42,270 nt of DNA, taken from the NCBI GenBank assembly GCA_024278515.1, contig JAJRTA010000121.1, positions 1 to 42,270 of the forward strand. Reading direction: 5' to 3'. Below the pieces are notes generated by a model. The model saw nothing but the letters and a program-made list of their open reading frames with translations, made no database searches and was not told where the DNA came from. Shown here piece by piece: positions 24,891 through 31,899 of the stretch. Both the position numbers and the translations under genes were made by a program. Positions within the stretch are counted from its first letter, which is position 1. Each line of letters opens with the position of its first letter. Origin of the DNA: Candidatus Zixiibacteriota bacterium (lineage in GTDB: Bacteria > Zixibacteria > MSB-5A5 > GN15 > FEB-12).

Positions 24891-24940
24891 GCATACACAG
24901 ACACCGTCAGCACGGTTCTGCCAGAGCAAGAATCGTCATG

Positions 24941-25057
24941 ATCTTCTCTCATCCGGACTATTGCCGTCGGCGCCTGAATTTCACAGACTCTGCTGATGAC
25001 TTCATCAGCTCGCGGGCTGTAACCGCCGGTCGAGGAATTCCACCTCACCCCGAAGAT
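24941..25057 (-). promoter_or_regulatory. FMN riboswitch (RFN element)
   Basis: This is an aptamer of 117 nt on the - strand. The outer stem is ATCTTCGGGG at the 5' end with GAGAGAAGAT at the 3' end. The conserved blocks follow in order: GGTGGAATTCCTCGACCGGC, GGTTACAGCCCGCGAGC, a variable stem GCTGATGAAGTCATCAGC, GTGAAATTCAGGCGCCGACG and AATAGTCCGGATGAGAG. It represses the ribD-ribE-ribBA-ribH-nusB operon when FMN is plentiful. Confidence 0.97.
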
Positions 25058-25068
25058 TTATAGAGCGA

Positions 25069-25096
25069 AATATAAGTTACTGCCGGGAATTGGCAA
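25069..25096 (-). promoter_or_regulatory. Putative sigma-70 promoter of the riboflavin operon
   Basis: On the - strand TTGCCA (25091-25096) and TATATT (25069-25074) are 16 bases apart. The -10 ends 11 bases before the first riboswitch stem, so the transcript would begin almost exactly at the aptamer, as expected. Confidence 0.55.
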
Positions 25097-25201
25097 GTGA
25101 ATTCAGCAAAACATACCAGCTCGGCTTGATATCCGTAGTAGTCCAATTATATCATGCTGTCATCCAGTCATGAACTGACTGATTGAGCCTGTCGACTCCG
25201 T

Positions 25202-25723
25202 TCAGAAATCCATATTGGCCGGCTCGAAGTATTCGCGGGCATGTCCGCAACTCGGGCATTTGGCGGGCGGCTCGGTCCCCTCGTGAATAAAGCCGCAGAC
25301 CGAACACTTCCACTTGATCTTTTTTTCGCGCTTGAAGACAGTACCGTTTTCGACCATTTCAAGAAGTTTAAGGAATCGGTCGCGATGGTGCGCTTCGATC
25401 CCGGCGATAACTTTGAACAGAGCGGCGGCTTTCTTGTTGCCCTCCTCGGCTGCTTCCTTTGCAAAAGTGGGATACATTTCGGTGCTTTCGTAATTTTCAC
25501 CTTCAGCCGCGGCCCGTAAATTGGCCGCGGTATCACCGATGCCTCCCAGCATCGCGAACTGATCCTTGGCGTGACGTTTTTCATTCTCGGCCGTTTCTTC
25601 GAAGATTTTGGCGATGTAATGGTAGCCCTCTTTGCGGGCGACCTTGGCCCAGATAGTGTATTTGTTGCGCGCTTCCGATTCACCGGCGAATGCAGCTTTC
25701 AGGTTCTTCTCTGTTTTGCTCAT
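25202..25723 (-). CDS. Rubrerythrin
   Basis: This 173-residue non-heme diiron peroxidase detoxifies hydrogen peroxide, typical of anaerobes and microaerophiles. The ferritin-like helices carry the diiron ligands (GESEARNKY, EETAENEKRHAK, EGENYESTEMYPTFAKEA and IEAHHRDRF). The C-terminal rubredoxin-like domain has CSVCG and CPSCG for one iron. The order is standard (not reverse) rubrerythrin. It seems a single-gene unit: a 6-bp CAGTCA/TGACTG stem lies downstream at 25165-25181, without a T tract. Cytoplasmic; electrons come from rubredoxin or NAD(P)H reductases not seen here. Confidence 0.96.
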   Translation of the reverse strand: MSKTEKNLKAAFAGESEARNKYTIWAKVARKEGYHYIAKIFEETAENEKRHAKDQFAMLGGIGDTAANLRAAAEGENYESTEMYPTFAKEAAEEGNKKAAALFKVIAGIEAHHRDRFLKLLEMVENGTVFKREKKIKWKCSVCGFIHEGTEPPAKCPSCGHAREYFEPANMDF

Positions 25724-25835
25724 GGTATTCCTCTTTGTCTTTTTGTCTGCATGAGCAGTCTAACGCTTTCGGAAGGTGATGTCAACTCGAACAGGAAGAT
25801 ATAATATCGTTCATTATGACAACAATAATAATCGT

Positions 25836-26143
25836 GTCATGCTGTCATGCAGGGAAACAAATGTCCCTGGATTCCGGGGCAGGGCCCGGAATGACGCTCA
25901 GTGGAAGCGTCCTCATAACTCGCCTTGCCAGTTGGTGGCAGCCCTTCAGAGCGGGGGGATATTTCGTGCGTAGTGGACGTCCCTGTCCCTTCGTGTCGGC
26001 GCACGGGACGCACGCAGACCACGGACACAAGTCGTCTTGCCGGATCTGATCCGGCATCCACTTCTATTTCATGTCATACTGAACTTGATTCAGCATCCAT
26101 GAAACAAATGCACATGGATTCAGGGGCCGACCTGGAATAACGT
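25836..26143. repeat. Cluster of related short palindromic repeats in a 430-bp spacer
   Basis: No gene is seen between rubrerythrin and the aminopeptidase. Four units share a GTCAT-x-C-x-G ... C-x-G-x-ATCCA plan. Unit A (25871-25892) is ATTCCGGG/CCCGGAAT. Unit B (26038-26056) is TGCCGGATC-T-GATCCGGCA, perfect. Unit C (26079-26093) is CTGAA/TTCAG. Unit D (26101-26142) repeats the GAAACAAATG ... TGGATTC ... GGAAT-x-ACG frame of 25854-25896 with about ten differences and one indel. Between A and B lies a block with the 17-mer also found inverted at 20847-20863. Such GTCATTCCGG...ATCCA repeats are widespread non-coding elements in diverse bacteria. Confidence 0.7.
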
Positions 26144-26151
26144 TCAGGTTC

Positions 26152-27252
26152 CTAAATCGTGAACTTGCCGTTTTTATAAATGACCTTGCCGTCAGCGGTG
26201 ATCTGCGCGTTTTTTTTCAAATCGCAAACCATATCCCAGTGTAGAACGCTGTTATTCTTACCACCTGCTTCGGGGATGCTTTTGCCGACTGCGAGGTGGC
26301 AGGCACCGCCGATCTTTTCATCGAAAAGAATACTTGTCGAGGACCGCTTTATCTGGTAATTGGTCCCGATGGCAACCTCGCCGAGAAAGCGCGCGCCCTT
26401 ATCCATGTTAAGCATGGCGGTCAGGTAGTTCTGATTCTTACCGGCAGACTCGGCGATCACTTTCCCCTTTTTGAATTCCAGGCGAACATCCTCGACCTCA
26501 CGTCCGCCGTATACGGCCGGGTAACTGTACCGGATGTATCCTTCCGCCGAGTCTTCGATCGGACTGGTGAACACTTCGCCATCGGGGAAGTTCTCGGTAC
26601 CGGCGCAGTTGATCCACTTGCGGCCTTTGACCCGCAATTTCAGGTCCGTATCTTTCGACTGTATATGAATCCTGTCAAACCGGTTGAGTATTTTGACCAG
26701 GCGGGCTTGTTCCTTGTGAACTTTTCGCCAGTGCGCAACCGGGTCACGGGCATCGATATGACCCGCTCCATAGACAAAATCTTCATAGTCCGATAACGAC
26801 ATCTCGGCTTCCTGCGCATCGGCCGGAGTCGGAAACTGTGTCCCCACCCAGCTCAGCTCTTTGGCCGAGACCCGTTTGAAAAAAGTATCAAACACTTTCT
26901 TGGTGGCCAGGCGGGCCAGCGCCTGTCGTTTCGGATCAACACCCGACATATTCCGCGTATTCTCAGAACCCCAGATGCCGATATAGGCATCTATCTTTTT
27001 GATTTCCATCGCGGCCATCGGCGGCAGGTATTTCAACTGAGCGTCGCTGCCCAGTTTCAACATAACCTCCTCGTTGTCCGGCACCCGGATCTGGGTGTAA
27101 GGGTGTGCGCCGACTTTGACAGCTTCTTTATAGACCGCTTTTATCAAAGGCAGGGCGGCGGTTTCGCCAACGATCTTGACCAGTTGCCCTTTCTTGAGAG
27201 AAACAGAATAGTGCACCAGCACCCTGGCCAGTTTTTCAATACGTGGATCCAT
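26152..27252 (-). CDS. M29-family (thermophilic-type) aminopeptidase
   Basis: This 366-residue cytoplasmic metalloaminopeptidase of the AmpS/PepS/aminopeptidase T family removes N-terminal residues using two metal ions. The N-terminal domain begins DPRIEKLARVLVHYSVSLKK. The C-terminal catalytic domain has ENFPDGEVFTSPIEDSAEGY with metal-binding Glu, FLGEVAIGTN, FDEKIGGACHLAVGKSIPEA and HWDMVCDL with the His and Asp ligands. It ends with NGKFTI followed by TAG, the usual family end. ATG 27252. It is followed on the same strand by the repeat spacer, with no clear operon partner. Confidence 0.95.
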   Translation of the reverse strand: MDPRIEKLARVLVHYSVSLKKGQLVKIVGETAALPLIKAVYKEAVKVGAHPYTQIRVPDNEEVMLKLGSDAQLKYLPPMAAMEIKKIDAYIGIWGSENTRNMSGVDPKRQALARLATKKVFDTFFKRVSAKELSWVGTQFPTPADAQEAEMSLSDYEDFVYGAGHIDARDPVAHWRKVHKEQARLVKILNRFDRIHIQSKDTDLKLRVKGRKWINCAGTENFPDGEVFTSPIEDSAEGYIRYSYPAVYGGREVEDVRLEFKKGKVIAESAGKNQNYLTAMLNMDKGARFLGEVAIGTNYQIKRSSTSILFDEKIGGACHLAVGKSIPEAGGKNNSVLHWDMVCDLKKNAQITADGKVIYKNGKFTI

Positions 27253-27303
27253 CGAGATTCTCCATTCGCAGTCAGGTTACAATAACAACCCGAACCCGGC
27301 CGG

Positions 27304-27807
27304 TTACGACCTTCGTTCTTCGAGTTTCAACAATTTCTTCTTGAGCACAGGACCACCGCCGTAACCACCCAAACCGTTAGCCGCAACAACACGATGACAG
27401 GGGATAACCAGCGGCAGGTTGTTTTTCGCATTGGCGCCGCCGACCGCCCGCGCCGCTTTGGGACTACCGATCGCACGGGCAATGTCACCGTATGTGCGTG
27501 TCCGGCCATACGGAATCCGGGCAACCTCTTCCAATGCTTTCTTCTGAAAAACAGTACCGTTAATCTGTAGCGGCAGGTCGAACTTAAACAGTCTTCCCTC
27601 AAGATAGGCCGTGATCTGTTTCTGCGCTTCCCTATTGACAGGACCGCCTGCAAAGCGGACATGATCTTTGAACATAGTATTTAGTATGGTTTCAACTCTT
27701 TTCTCCGACTCAGCGGGCAGAGCGATCAGAACCAGCCTGTTGTCGGTTGCGACAGTGCGAACGAAACCGACAGGAGTATCGAAAGAGTTGAAAAACAGTT
27801 TTTTCAT
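27304..27807 (-). CDS. ogt: Methylated-DNA--protein-cysteine methyltransferase
   Basis: This 167-residue suicide repair protein takes the alkyl group from O6-alkylguanine. The active-site motif PCHRVVAANGLGGYGGG and the preceding IPYGRTRTYGDIARAIGSPK and AARAVGGANAKNNLPLVI are complete. The N-terminal domain is short and lacks the Ada metal-binding cysteines, so it is of the Ogt/MGMT type. Length is normal. Confidence 0.95.
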   Translation of the reverse strand: MKKLFFNSFDTPVGFVRTVATDNRLVLIALPAESEKRVETILNTMFKDHVRFAGGPVNREAQKQITAYLEGRLFKFDLPLQINGTVFQKKALEEVARIPYGRTRTYGDIARAIGSPKAARAVGGANAKNNLPLVIPCHRVVAANGLGGYGGGPVLKKKLLKLEERRS

Positions 27808-27922
27808 TATTTCACAATGTTCAACGTTCGCTCACCTGTCACATGATCGCCTCGTTCAGAGTCCGGTACAATCACATCCCAGGCTGTTCACTCTCTTCCG
27901 GTTTATCCCCAATAATCCATAA

Positions 27923-28561
27923 TCAGTCGATCCCAAGTAACGAAGGCAACCGGTCAATGCTTTGAACAAAATGATCAGGCTCCGACGCAATCAGTTCTTC
28001 ACTATTACCGTACGGCGATGCGACCGCCGTGACCGCCATCGGCACCGCTTTGGCCGCAAGTACATCGTTGATAGTGTCGCCTACTACCATAGTCCGGGTC
28101 GGGTCTGCTCCAAGACGATCCAGCGTAATCTGAAATATCGCCGGATCCGGTTTGAAACGTTCCGCTTCGTCCCCGCCTACGATAACATCGAAGTACTCGC
28201 CCCAGCCCAGCTTATTGATTATTCCGTCAACGTGCATTCTTATCTTGGTCGTGGCCACCGCCAGTTTGAGATCGGTCCCGGCAAGGCGTTCCAGCAGCTT
28301 TTCCACGTGCGGCAGAGCGACAGAAGACCTGACCACAGATTCGGCCGCTTTCACTCCGAAGTGAGCGTATAGTTCGTCGTATGGCGCATCGGTGAAATCC
28401 GGATACATCTGTTCCAGAGGATACCCGATGTATGGTTTAATGACTTCCGGCGGCTGTTCTTCGGCGCCGACCTGCCTGAGTGAGTAGTTGACCGCTTCGA
28501 CGACACCATCAGAAGAATCAATCAGGGTACCGTCAAGGTCGAAGATCAAGTGCTTATACAT
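27923..28561 (-). CDS. HAD-superfamily hydrolase, phosphoglycolate phosphatase-like
   Basis: This 212-residue HAD subfamily IA phosphatase has motif I DLDGTLIDS with the two Asp. A helical cap follows (residues about 15-80, with IGYPLEQMYPDF). Motif II is the T in VATTKIRMHVDGI, motif III the K in ERFKPDPAIF, and motif IV is MVVGDTINDVLAAK. It looks like Gph or PpaX, but substrates of this group are promiscuous. ATG 28561 lies one base after the stop of the upstream gene; an in-frame TTG at 28579 would overlap that gene and is less likely. Confidence 0.9.
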   Translation of the reverse strand: MYKHLIFDLDGTLIDSSDGVVEAVNYSLRQVGAEEQPPEVIKPYIGYPLEQMYPDFTDAPYDELYAHFGVKAAESVVRSSVALPHVEKLLERLAGTDLKLAVATTKIRMHVDGIINKLGWGEYFDVIVGGDEAERFKPDPAIFQITLDRLGADPTRTMVVGDTINDVLAAKAVPMAVTAVASPYGNSEELIASEPDHFVQSIDRLPSLLGID

Positions 28562-28562
28562 A

Positions 28563-29342
28563 TCAAAAGAGCTTGTCAACCTTTCCTATCAACTGGTCCA
28601 GCCCGATCTCGTAAACCTGGTCCACTGAGCCGAGATTCGCGGTTGCCACCAAGATAGAATATTGCCCGGCCACGGTCAACGGCCAATCGCCCCGCAGGCT
28701 GACGCCGAGAGGTCCGTCGTGGGGATCGGGCAGATCGTTAACCACTACCAGCCCGTCGGCCACCATAACGGATTCATACGGCAGACCAAGAACAAAACCT
28801 GTCCGACGGGTTCCTTGATCGTCCACAAACCGAACCATCTCGAAACGCTCGGGCATGTGATGCAATATCGGTTTGCCGACAAAGGCGATATCTATCATAT
28901 ATTCGAGGCGGTCGGTTTTCAGAACATCTCCGGTTGCGAACCGCGGATTGAGCCGGTTGTTTTGCATGGTATAGATTTCAGGGCGGTTTCTCCAGGCGAT
29001 ATTCAAAACAGCCGCCGGTGAGATTATCTGATAGACTACTCCGATTAACAGGAATAAAAATATCCGACGCATTGTACGGCTGAATGTTTTTCGTTTTCTT
29101 TTAACCGTACGCGCCAGGTCTATGAAAGTGAAGAGATAAAAAACCAGCGGCAGCCAGAGTATAAGCATTTCGGCAAAATACGGCATCGGTACAAATAACA
29201 GGGCAACATAAAGCACACCGGCCAGAAGTGTAATCAGGTAGATAAACAGACCGAATGAGAACTCTTTCCAGAAAACATGCCCCAACCCGGGCAAAAGGAT
29301 ATTCAACAACCAGGCTGCAATAAAGCTATCAGGGAATCTCAT
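28563..29342 (-). CDS. Signal-peptidase-I-like (S26 fold) membrane protein lacking catalytic residues
   Basis: This 259-residue protein has four hydrophobic segments (residues about 8-24, 28-50, 56-76 and 92-112), then a soluble domain recalling S26 signal peptidases: P133-RFAT-GD139 (family S-M-x-P-T-L-x-x-G-D), GFVLGLPYESVMVADGLVVV (family K-R-x-x-G-L-P-G-D), GQYSILVATANLGSVDQV (family G-x-Y-F-V-L-G-D-N-x-x-x-S-x-D) and the end LIGKVDKLF. Aligning on these, the catalytic Ser falls on Arg130 and the general-base Lys on Gly182, so it should not cleave peptides. The fold assignment rests on motif order only. It is co-oriented with the phosphatase gene, one base apart. Confidence 0.7.
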   Translation of the reverse strand: MRFPDSFIAAWLLNILLPGLGHVFWKEFSFGLFIYLITLLAGVLYVALLFVPMPYFAEMLILWLPLVFYLFTFIDLARTVKRKRKTFSRTMRRIFLFLLIGVVYQIISPAAVLNIAWRNRPEIYTMQNNRLNPRFATGDVLKTDRLEYMIDIAFVGKPILHHMPERFEMVRFVDDQGTRRTGFVLGLPYESVMVADGLVVVNDLPDPHDGPLGVSLRGDWPLTVAGQYSILVATANLGSVDQVYEIGLDQLIGKVDKLF

Positions 29343-29688
29343 ATAACATAATCATACGAGATTGTTCATCGGTTGGACATTTTTTTTTGCAGAGGTTTGC
29401 ATAAATCCGTATAAGCCGATAGATATAAGCAGGTTAGTCCCTGACGTCGGCGTTGTCACGCCGGTACGGTGACACAAGCCTGGTTTCCGAAAGTTTTTAA
29501 CATAGCTAAGTAATTGAAAGATATTGGATTGTCGAGCAAAACGGTTGCCTATAAAGTGTGAAAGCAACTAAACTGGCCCGATAAGCGTATAAACTTCAAA
29601 GAGATACACAATGTCTGCGGCAGGCATCCAACTTGACAAAGCCTGCTCCGGAGTTATCTTGCGCATGTACTGAAACGAGCACCCTGTA
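29343..29688. other. Divergent intergenic region before the protease gene
   Basis: No gene is supported. It separates the leftward S26-like gene from the rightward protease gene and must hold both promoters. The + strand promoter candidate at 29633-29660 is listed separately. TGTCAC (29454-29459) and GTGACA (29469-29474) form a 6-bp hairpin with a GC-rich 9-base loop. I see no other clear signal. Confidence 0.4.
29633..29660 (+). promoter_or_regulatory. Putative sigma-70 promoter of the C-terminal protease gene
   Basis: TTGACA (29633-29638) matches the -35 consensus exactly, and TATCTT (29655-29660) follows after 16 bases. The gene start is 40 bases further, with GGAGG at 29691-29695 five bases before ATG 29701. 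Confidence 0.5.
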
Positions 29689-29700
29689 TTGGAGGTCTTA

Positions 29701-31509
29701 ATGATTCGTTATAGTGTCCTGTTATTTGGAGTCACCGTCTTTGCCCTTGCCACGATCTGGAAGATCGGCTCGACAGAGGCCTCACCTGCCAATAATGACC
29801 CATCGGTGCTCTGGGCCGATACCTCACACATACAGATAGAATCAGGCAGCGAAAGCCCTAAAGAAACCCCGCGTCAGAAACGTGACAGTTTTTTAAGAGA
29901 TGTCAAAAAACTTTCTTCGACCGCTTTCAACATTCGCAATCAGTACATGGAAGAGGTCGATACCGACGCCATTATCAAAGCAGGTATCCGCGGGATGCTG
30001 GCGGACCTGGACCGCTATTCCGTGCTGATGGAACAGTCGTCATACGAGGCGTTGATGGAATCGACGCACGGCAAGTATGAAGGCCTGGGGATGCAGATTG
30101 ATCAGCGCGACAACCGGATTATTATCGTAACGCCGATAGAGGGTACCCCCGCCTATCGCAAAGGGCTTCGAGCCGGCGATATCATCTGGGAGATCGACGG
30201 AAAATCGACCGAAGGGATGAAAACCTCGGACGGCGCCAAGCTCATGCGCGGTCCGGCCGGCACATCGGTGATCCTGACCATTAAACGAGCCGGCATTGCC
30301 GATCTGATGGAGTTTGAAGTTGAGCGGGCGGTGATCGAACTCAAGTCTGTTCCCTACGCCGGGATCATTCCGGGAACCGATATCGGTTATGTCCGGCTTT
30401 CTCGTTTCGCGGAGGAAACCTCGCATGAGTTGCGTCAGGCTATTTCCGACCTGAAGGATCAGAACGTATCGGCTCTTATTTTCGACCTTCGAAGTAACGG
30501 CGGCGGTCTGCTTGATCAGGCCAAGGAAACCGCTGAACTGTTTCTTGAGGAAGGCCGTGAAATCGTCTACACCAAGGGCCGCTACGAAACCAGCGAGCGT
30601 CATTTCTATTCGGAAAGATCTCCCCTGTTTGGCGATAAACCGCTTGTGATTCTGGTTAATGAAGGCACGGCTTCGGCCAGTGAGATCGTGGCCGGTGCAA
30701 TCCAGGACTGGGACAGGGGCCTGATCGTCGGTTCGACCACTTACGGCAAAGGGCTGGTACAGCAGATCTTCAATATCACCAATGATAATTCGATGGCCTT
30801 GAAACTGACCACAGCCAAGTACTATGTCCCTTCGGGGCGGTGTATCCAGAAACCGGACAAACAGGCCAAACGCAACTCACATCCCGAAGAAGTACTGGTA
30901 AAAGATAAGACAGAAGAAGAAGACAGCCTTTCTGTCGCCGAGGAGCACGCCTTTTACACCAACGGCGGGCGGATTGTTTACGGCGGCGGGGGAATCGTAC
31001 CGGACTATGAAGTTGAATCGGAATTGTACAAGCCTATCGAAATCAACCTGGAAAGACAGTCGCTGTTCTTCGATTTTGCCGTCAATTATGTTGCCGAACA
31101 TCCGGATGTGAAACCCGGATTTGAAGTTACCGACGAGATCCTGGAACAGTTCCGCCGGTTTATCGATGAAAAGGAGTTCGACTACAAAACTTCCCTTCAG
31201 GTAGCGCTTGAAGATTTGCGTGAAACCGTAAACGAAGAGGAATCCGAAGAGTTGTTTGCCGCCAGCCTGGCCGACCTGGAAGCTCTGGTTGAGAAGGAAA
31301 AATCGGATGACTTCGAGGAATCGAAAGAGTATATCAAACGTTCGATCAAACGTGAAATCCTTTCATCGATCGTCGGCCAGCGCGGTGTCTACGAATGGCT
31401 GATCCTTCAAACCGACAAAACGATTCTGAAAGCAGTCGAGATTCTCAACACGCCGGACATGTACTCCCGGATGATTACCGAGGGACAGAAAAAGGCGGAA
31501 TTGAACTAA
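29701..31509 (+). CDS. Carboxyl-terminal processing protease (S41A, CtpA/Prc type)
   Basis: This is a 602-residue periplasmic serine protease. It has an N-terminal signal or anchor helix (residues about 5-22), a helical cap domain, a PDZ domain (YEGLGMQIDQRDNRIIIVTP ... AYRKGLRAGDIIWEIDG) and the S41 core. The catalytic Ser is S325 in NEGTASASEIVAGA, with Lys K350 in TTYGKGLVQQ, 25 residues on as in E. coli Prc, and Gln 354 four further. A charged C-terminal extension (residues about 490-602, with EEESEELFAASLADLEALVE) is longer than in minimal CtpA. The ATG 29701 start has GGAGG in the right place; the TTG at 29689 is part of that site. It ends at a strong terminator and is monocistronic. 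Confidence 0.95.
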   Translation: MIRYSVLLFGVTVFALATIWKIGSTEASPANNDPSVLWADTSHIQIESGSESPKETPRQKRDSFLRDVKKLSSTAFNIRNQYMEEVDTDAIIKAGIRGMLADLDRYSVLMEQSSYEALMESTHGKYEGLGMQIDQRDNRIIIVTPIEGTPAYRKGLRAGDIIWEIDGKSTEGMKTSDGAKLMRGPAGTSVILTIKRAGIADLMEFEVERAVIELKSVPYAGIIPGTDIGYVRLSRFAEETSHELRQAISDLKDQNVSALIFDLRSNGGGLLDQAKETAELFLEEGREIVYTKGRYETSERHFYSERSPLFGDKPLVILVNEGTASASEIVAGAIQDWDRGLIVGSTTYGKGLVQQIFNITNDNSMALKLTTAKYYVPSGRCIQKPDKQAKRNSHPEEVLVKDKTEEEDSLSVAEEHAFYTNGGRIVYGGGGIVPDYEVESELYKPIEINLERQSLFFDFAVNYVAEHPDVKPGFEVTDEILEQFRRFIDEKEFDYKTSLQVALEDLRETVNEEESEELFAASLADLEALVEKEKSDDFEESKEYIKRSIKREILSSIVGQRGVYEWLILQTDKTILKAVEILNTPDMYSRMITEGQKKAELN

Positions 31510-31539
31510 GCATACTTTTTTATCAGCATAATTTTCATA

Positions 31540-31567
31540 AGAGCGTCCACACGGCGCTCTTTTTTTA
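31540..31567 (+). terminator. Rho-independent terminator after the protease gene
   Basis: AGAGCG (31540-31545) pairs with CGCTCT (31555-31560), extended inward by a T-G wobble and a C-G pair around the loop CACAC. Nine T residues follow from the stem's end. It lies 30 bases after the TAA and is the clearest intrinsic terminator of the window. Confidence 0.9.
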
Positions 31568-31569
31568 TT

Positions 31570-31835
31570 GTGTCGACAAATTCTGTTATGTTGTGTGGGC
31601 CTGAACAGGGCGCCGAGGCTTACCCCTCCTCGGACAACGCGTGGGACCGTTTCGGTGAAGCCCTGGCCGCCAACGGACAAGTGGGCCGGGCAATCGAATG
31701 TTACAAAAAAGCTCTGTCTTTGCTTGACCGTAACACCGGAATAAACCCGACCCTGCGCGATGCCGTCCGAACCAACGCGAGCAGATAATCGAGCGTTTGC
31801 ATCGACAGCTTGTGGAGCAGTCATCTGAAGGTTGA
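31570..31835 (+). pseudogene. Remnant of a TPR-containing protein, truncated and frameshifted
   Basis: Between the terminator and the reductase gene a frame encodes YPSSDNAWDRFGEALAANGQ then VGRAIECYKKALSL, a textbook TPR unit of the kind that ends many serine hydrolases and other enzymes. It stops at TAA 31786. A one-base shift near 31775 restores REQIIERLHRQLVEQSSEG and a TGA at 31833, which reads like the natural C-terminus. There is no N-terminal domain: the frame upstream runs straight into the terminator stem. I read it as the tail of a gene whose front was deleted and which then took a frameshift. A GTG at 31570 exists but lacks a ribosome site. Confidence 0.6.
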
Positions 31836-31899
31836 CACGGCCTCGCCAGAGACGTAAAGTTAAAGACAAATAACATCCAGGTTCTTCCGGAGAAAAGTC

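Noticed and set aside
24863-25048. N-terminal extension of RibD
   Set aside because: The stretch is the FMN riboswitch and its terminator hairpin.
25837-26061. Several overlapping short open frames on both strands in the repeat cluster
   Set aside because: They are driven by the palindromic repeats, overlap in different frames, and lack ribosome sites.
29352-29567. 71-residue open frame on the - strand before the protease gene
   Set aside because: No family motif or ribosome site, and it lies across a hairpin in a promoter region.
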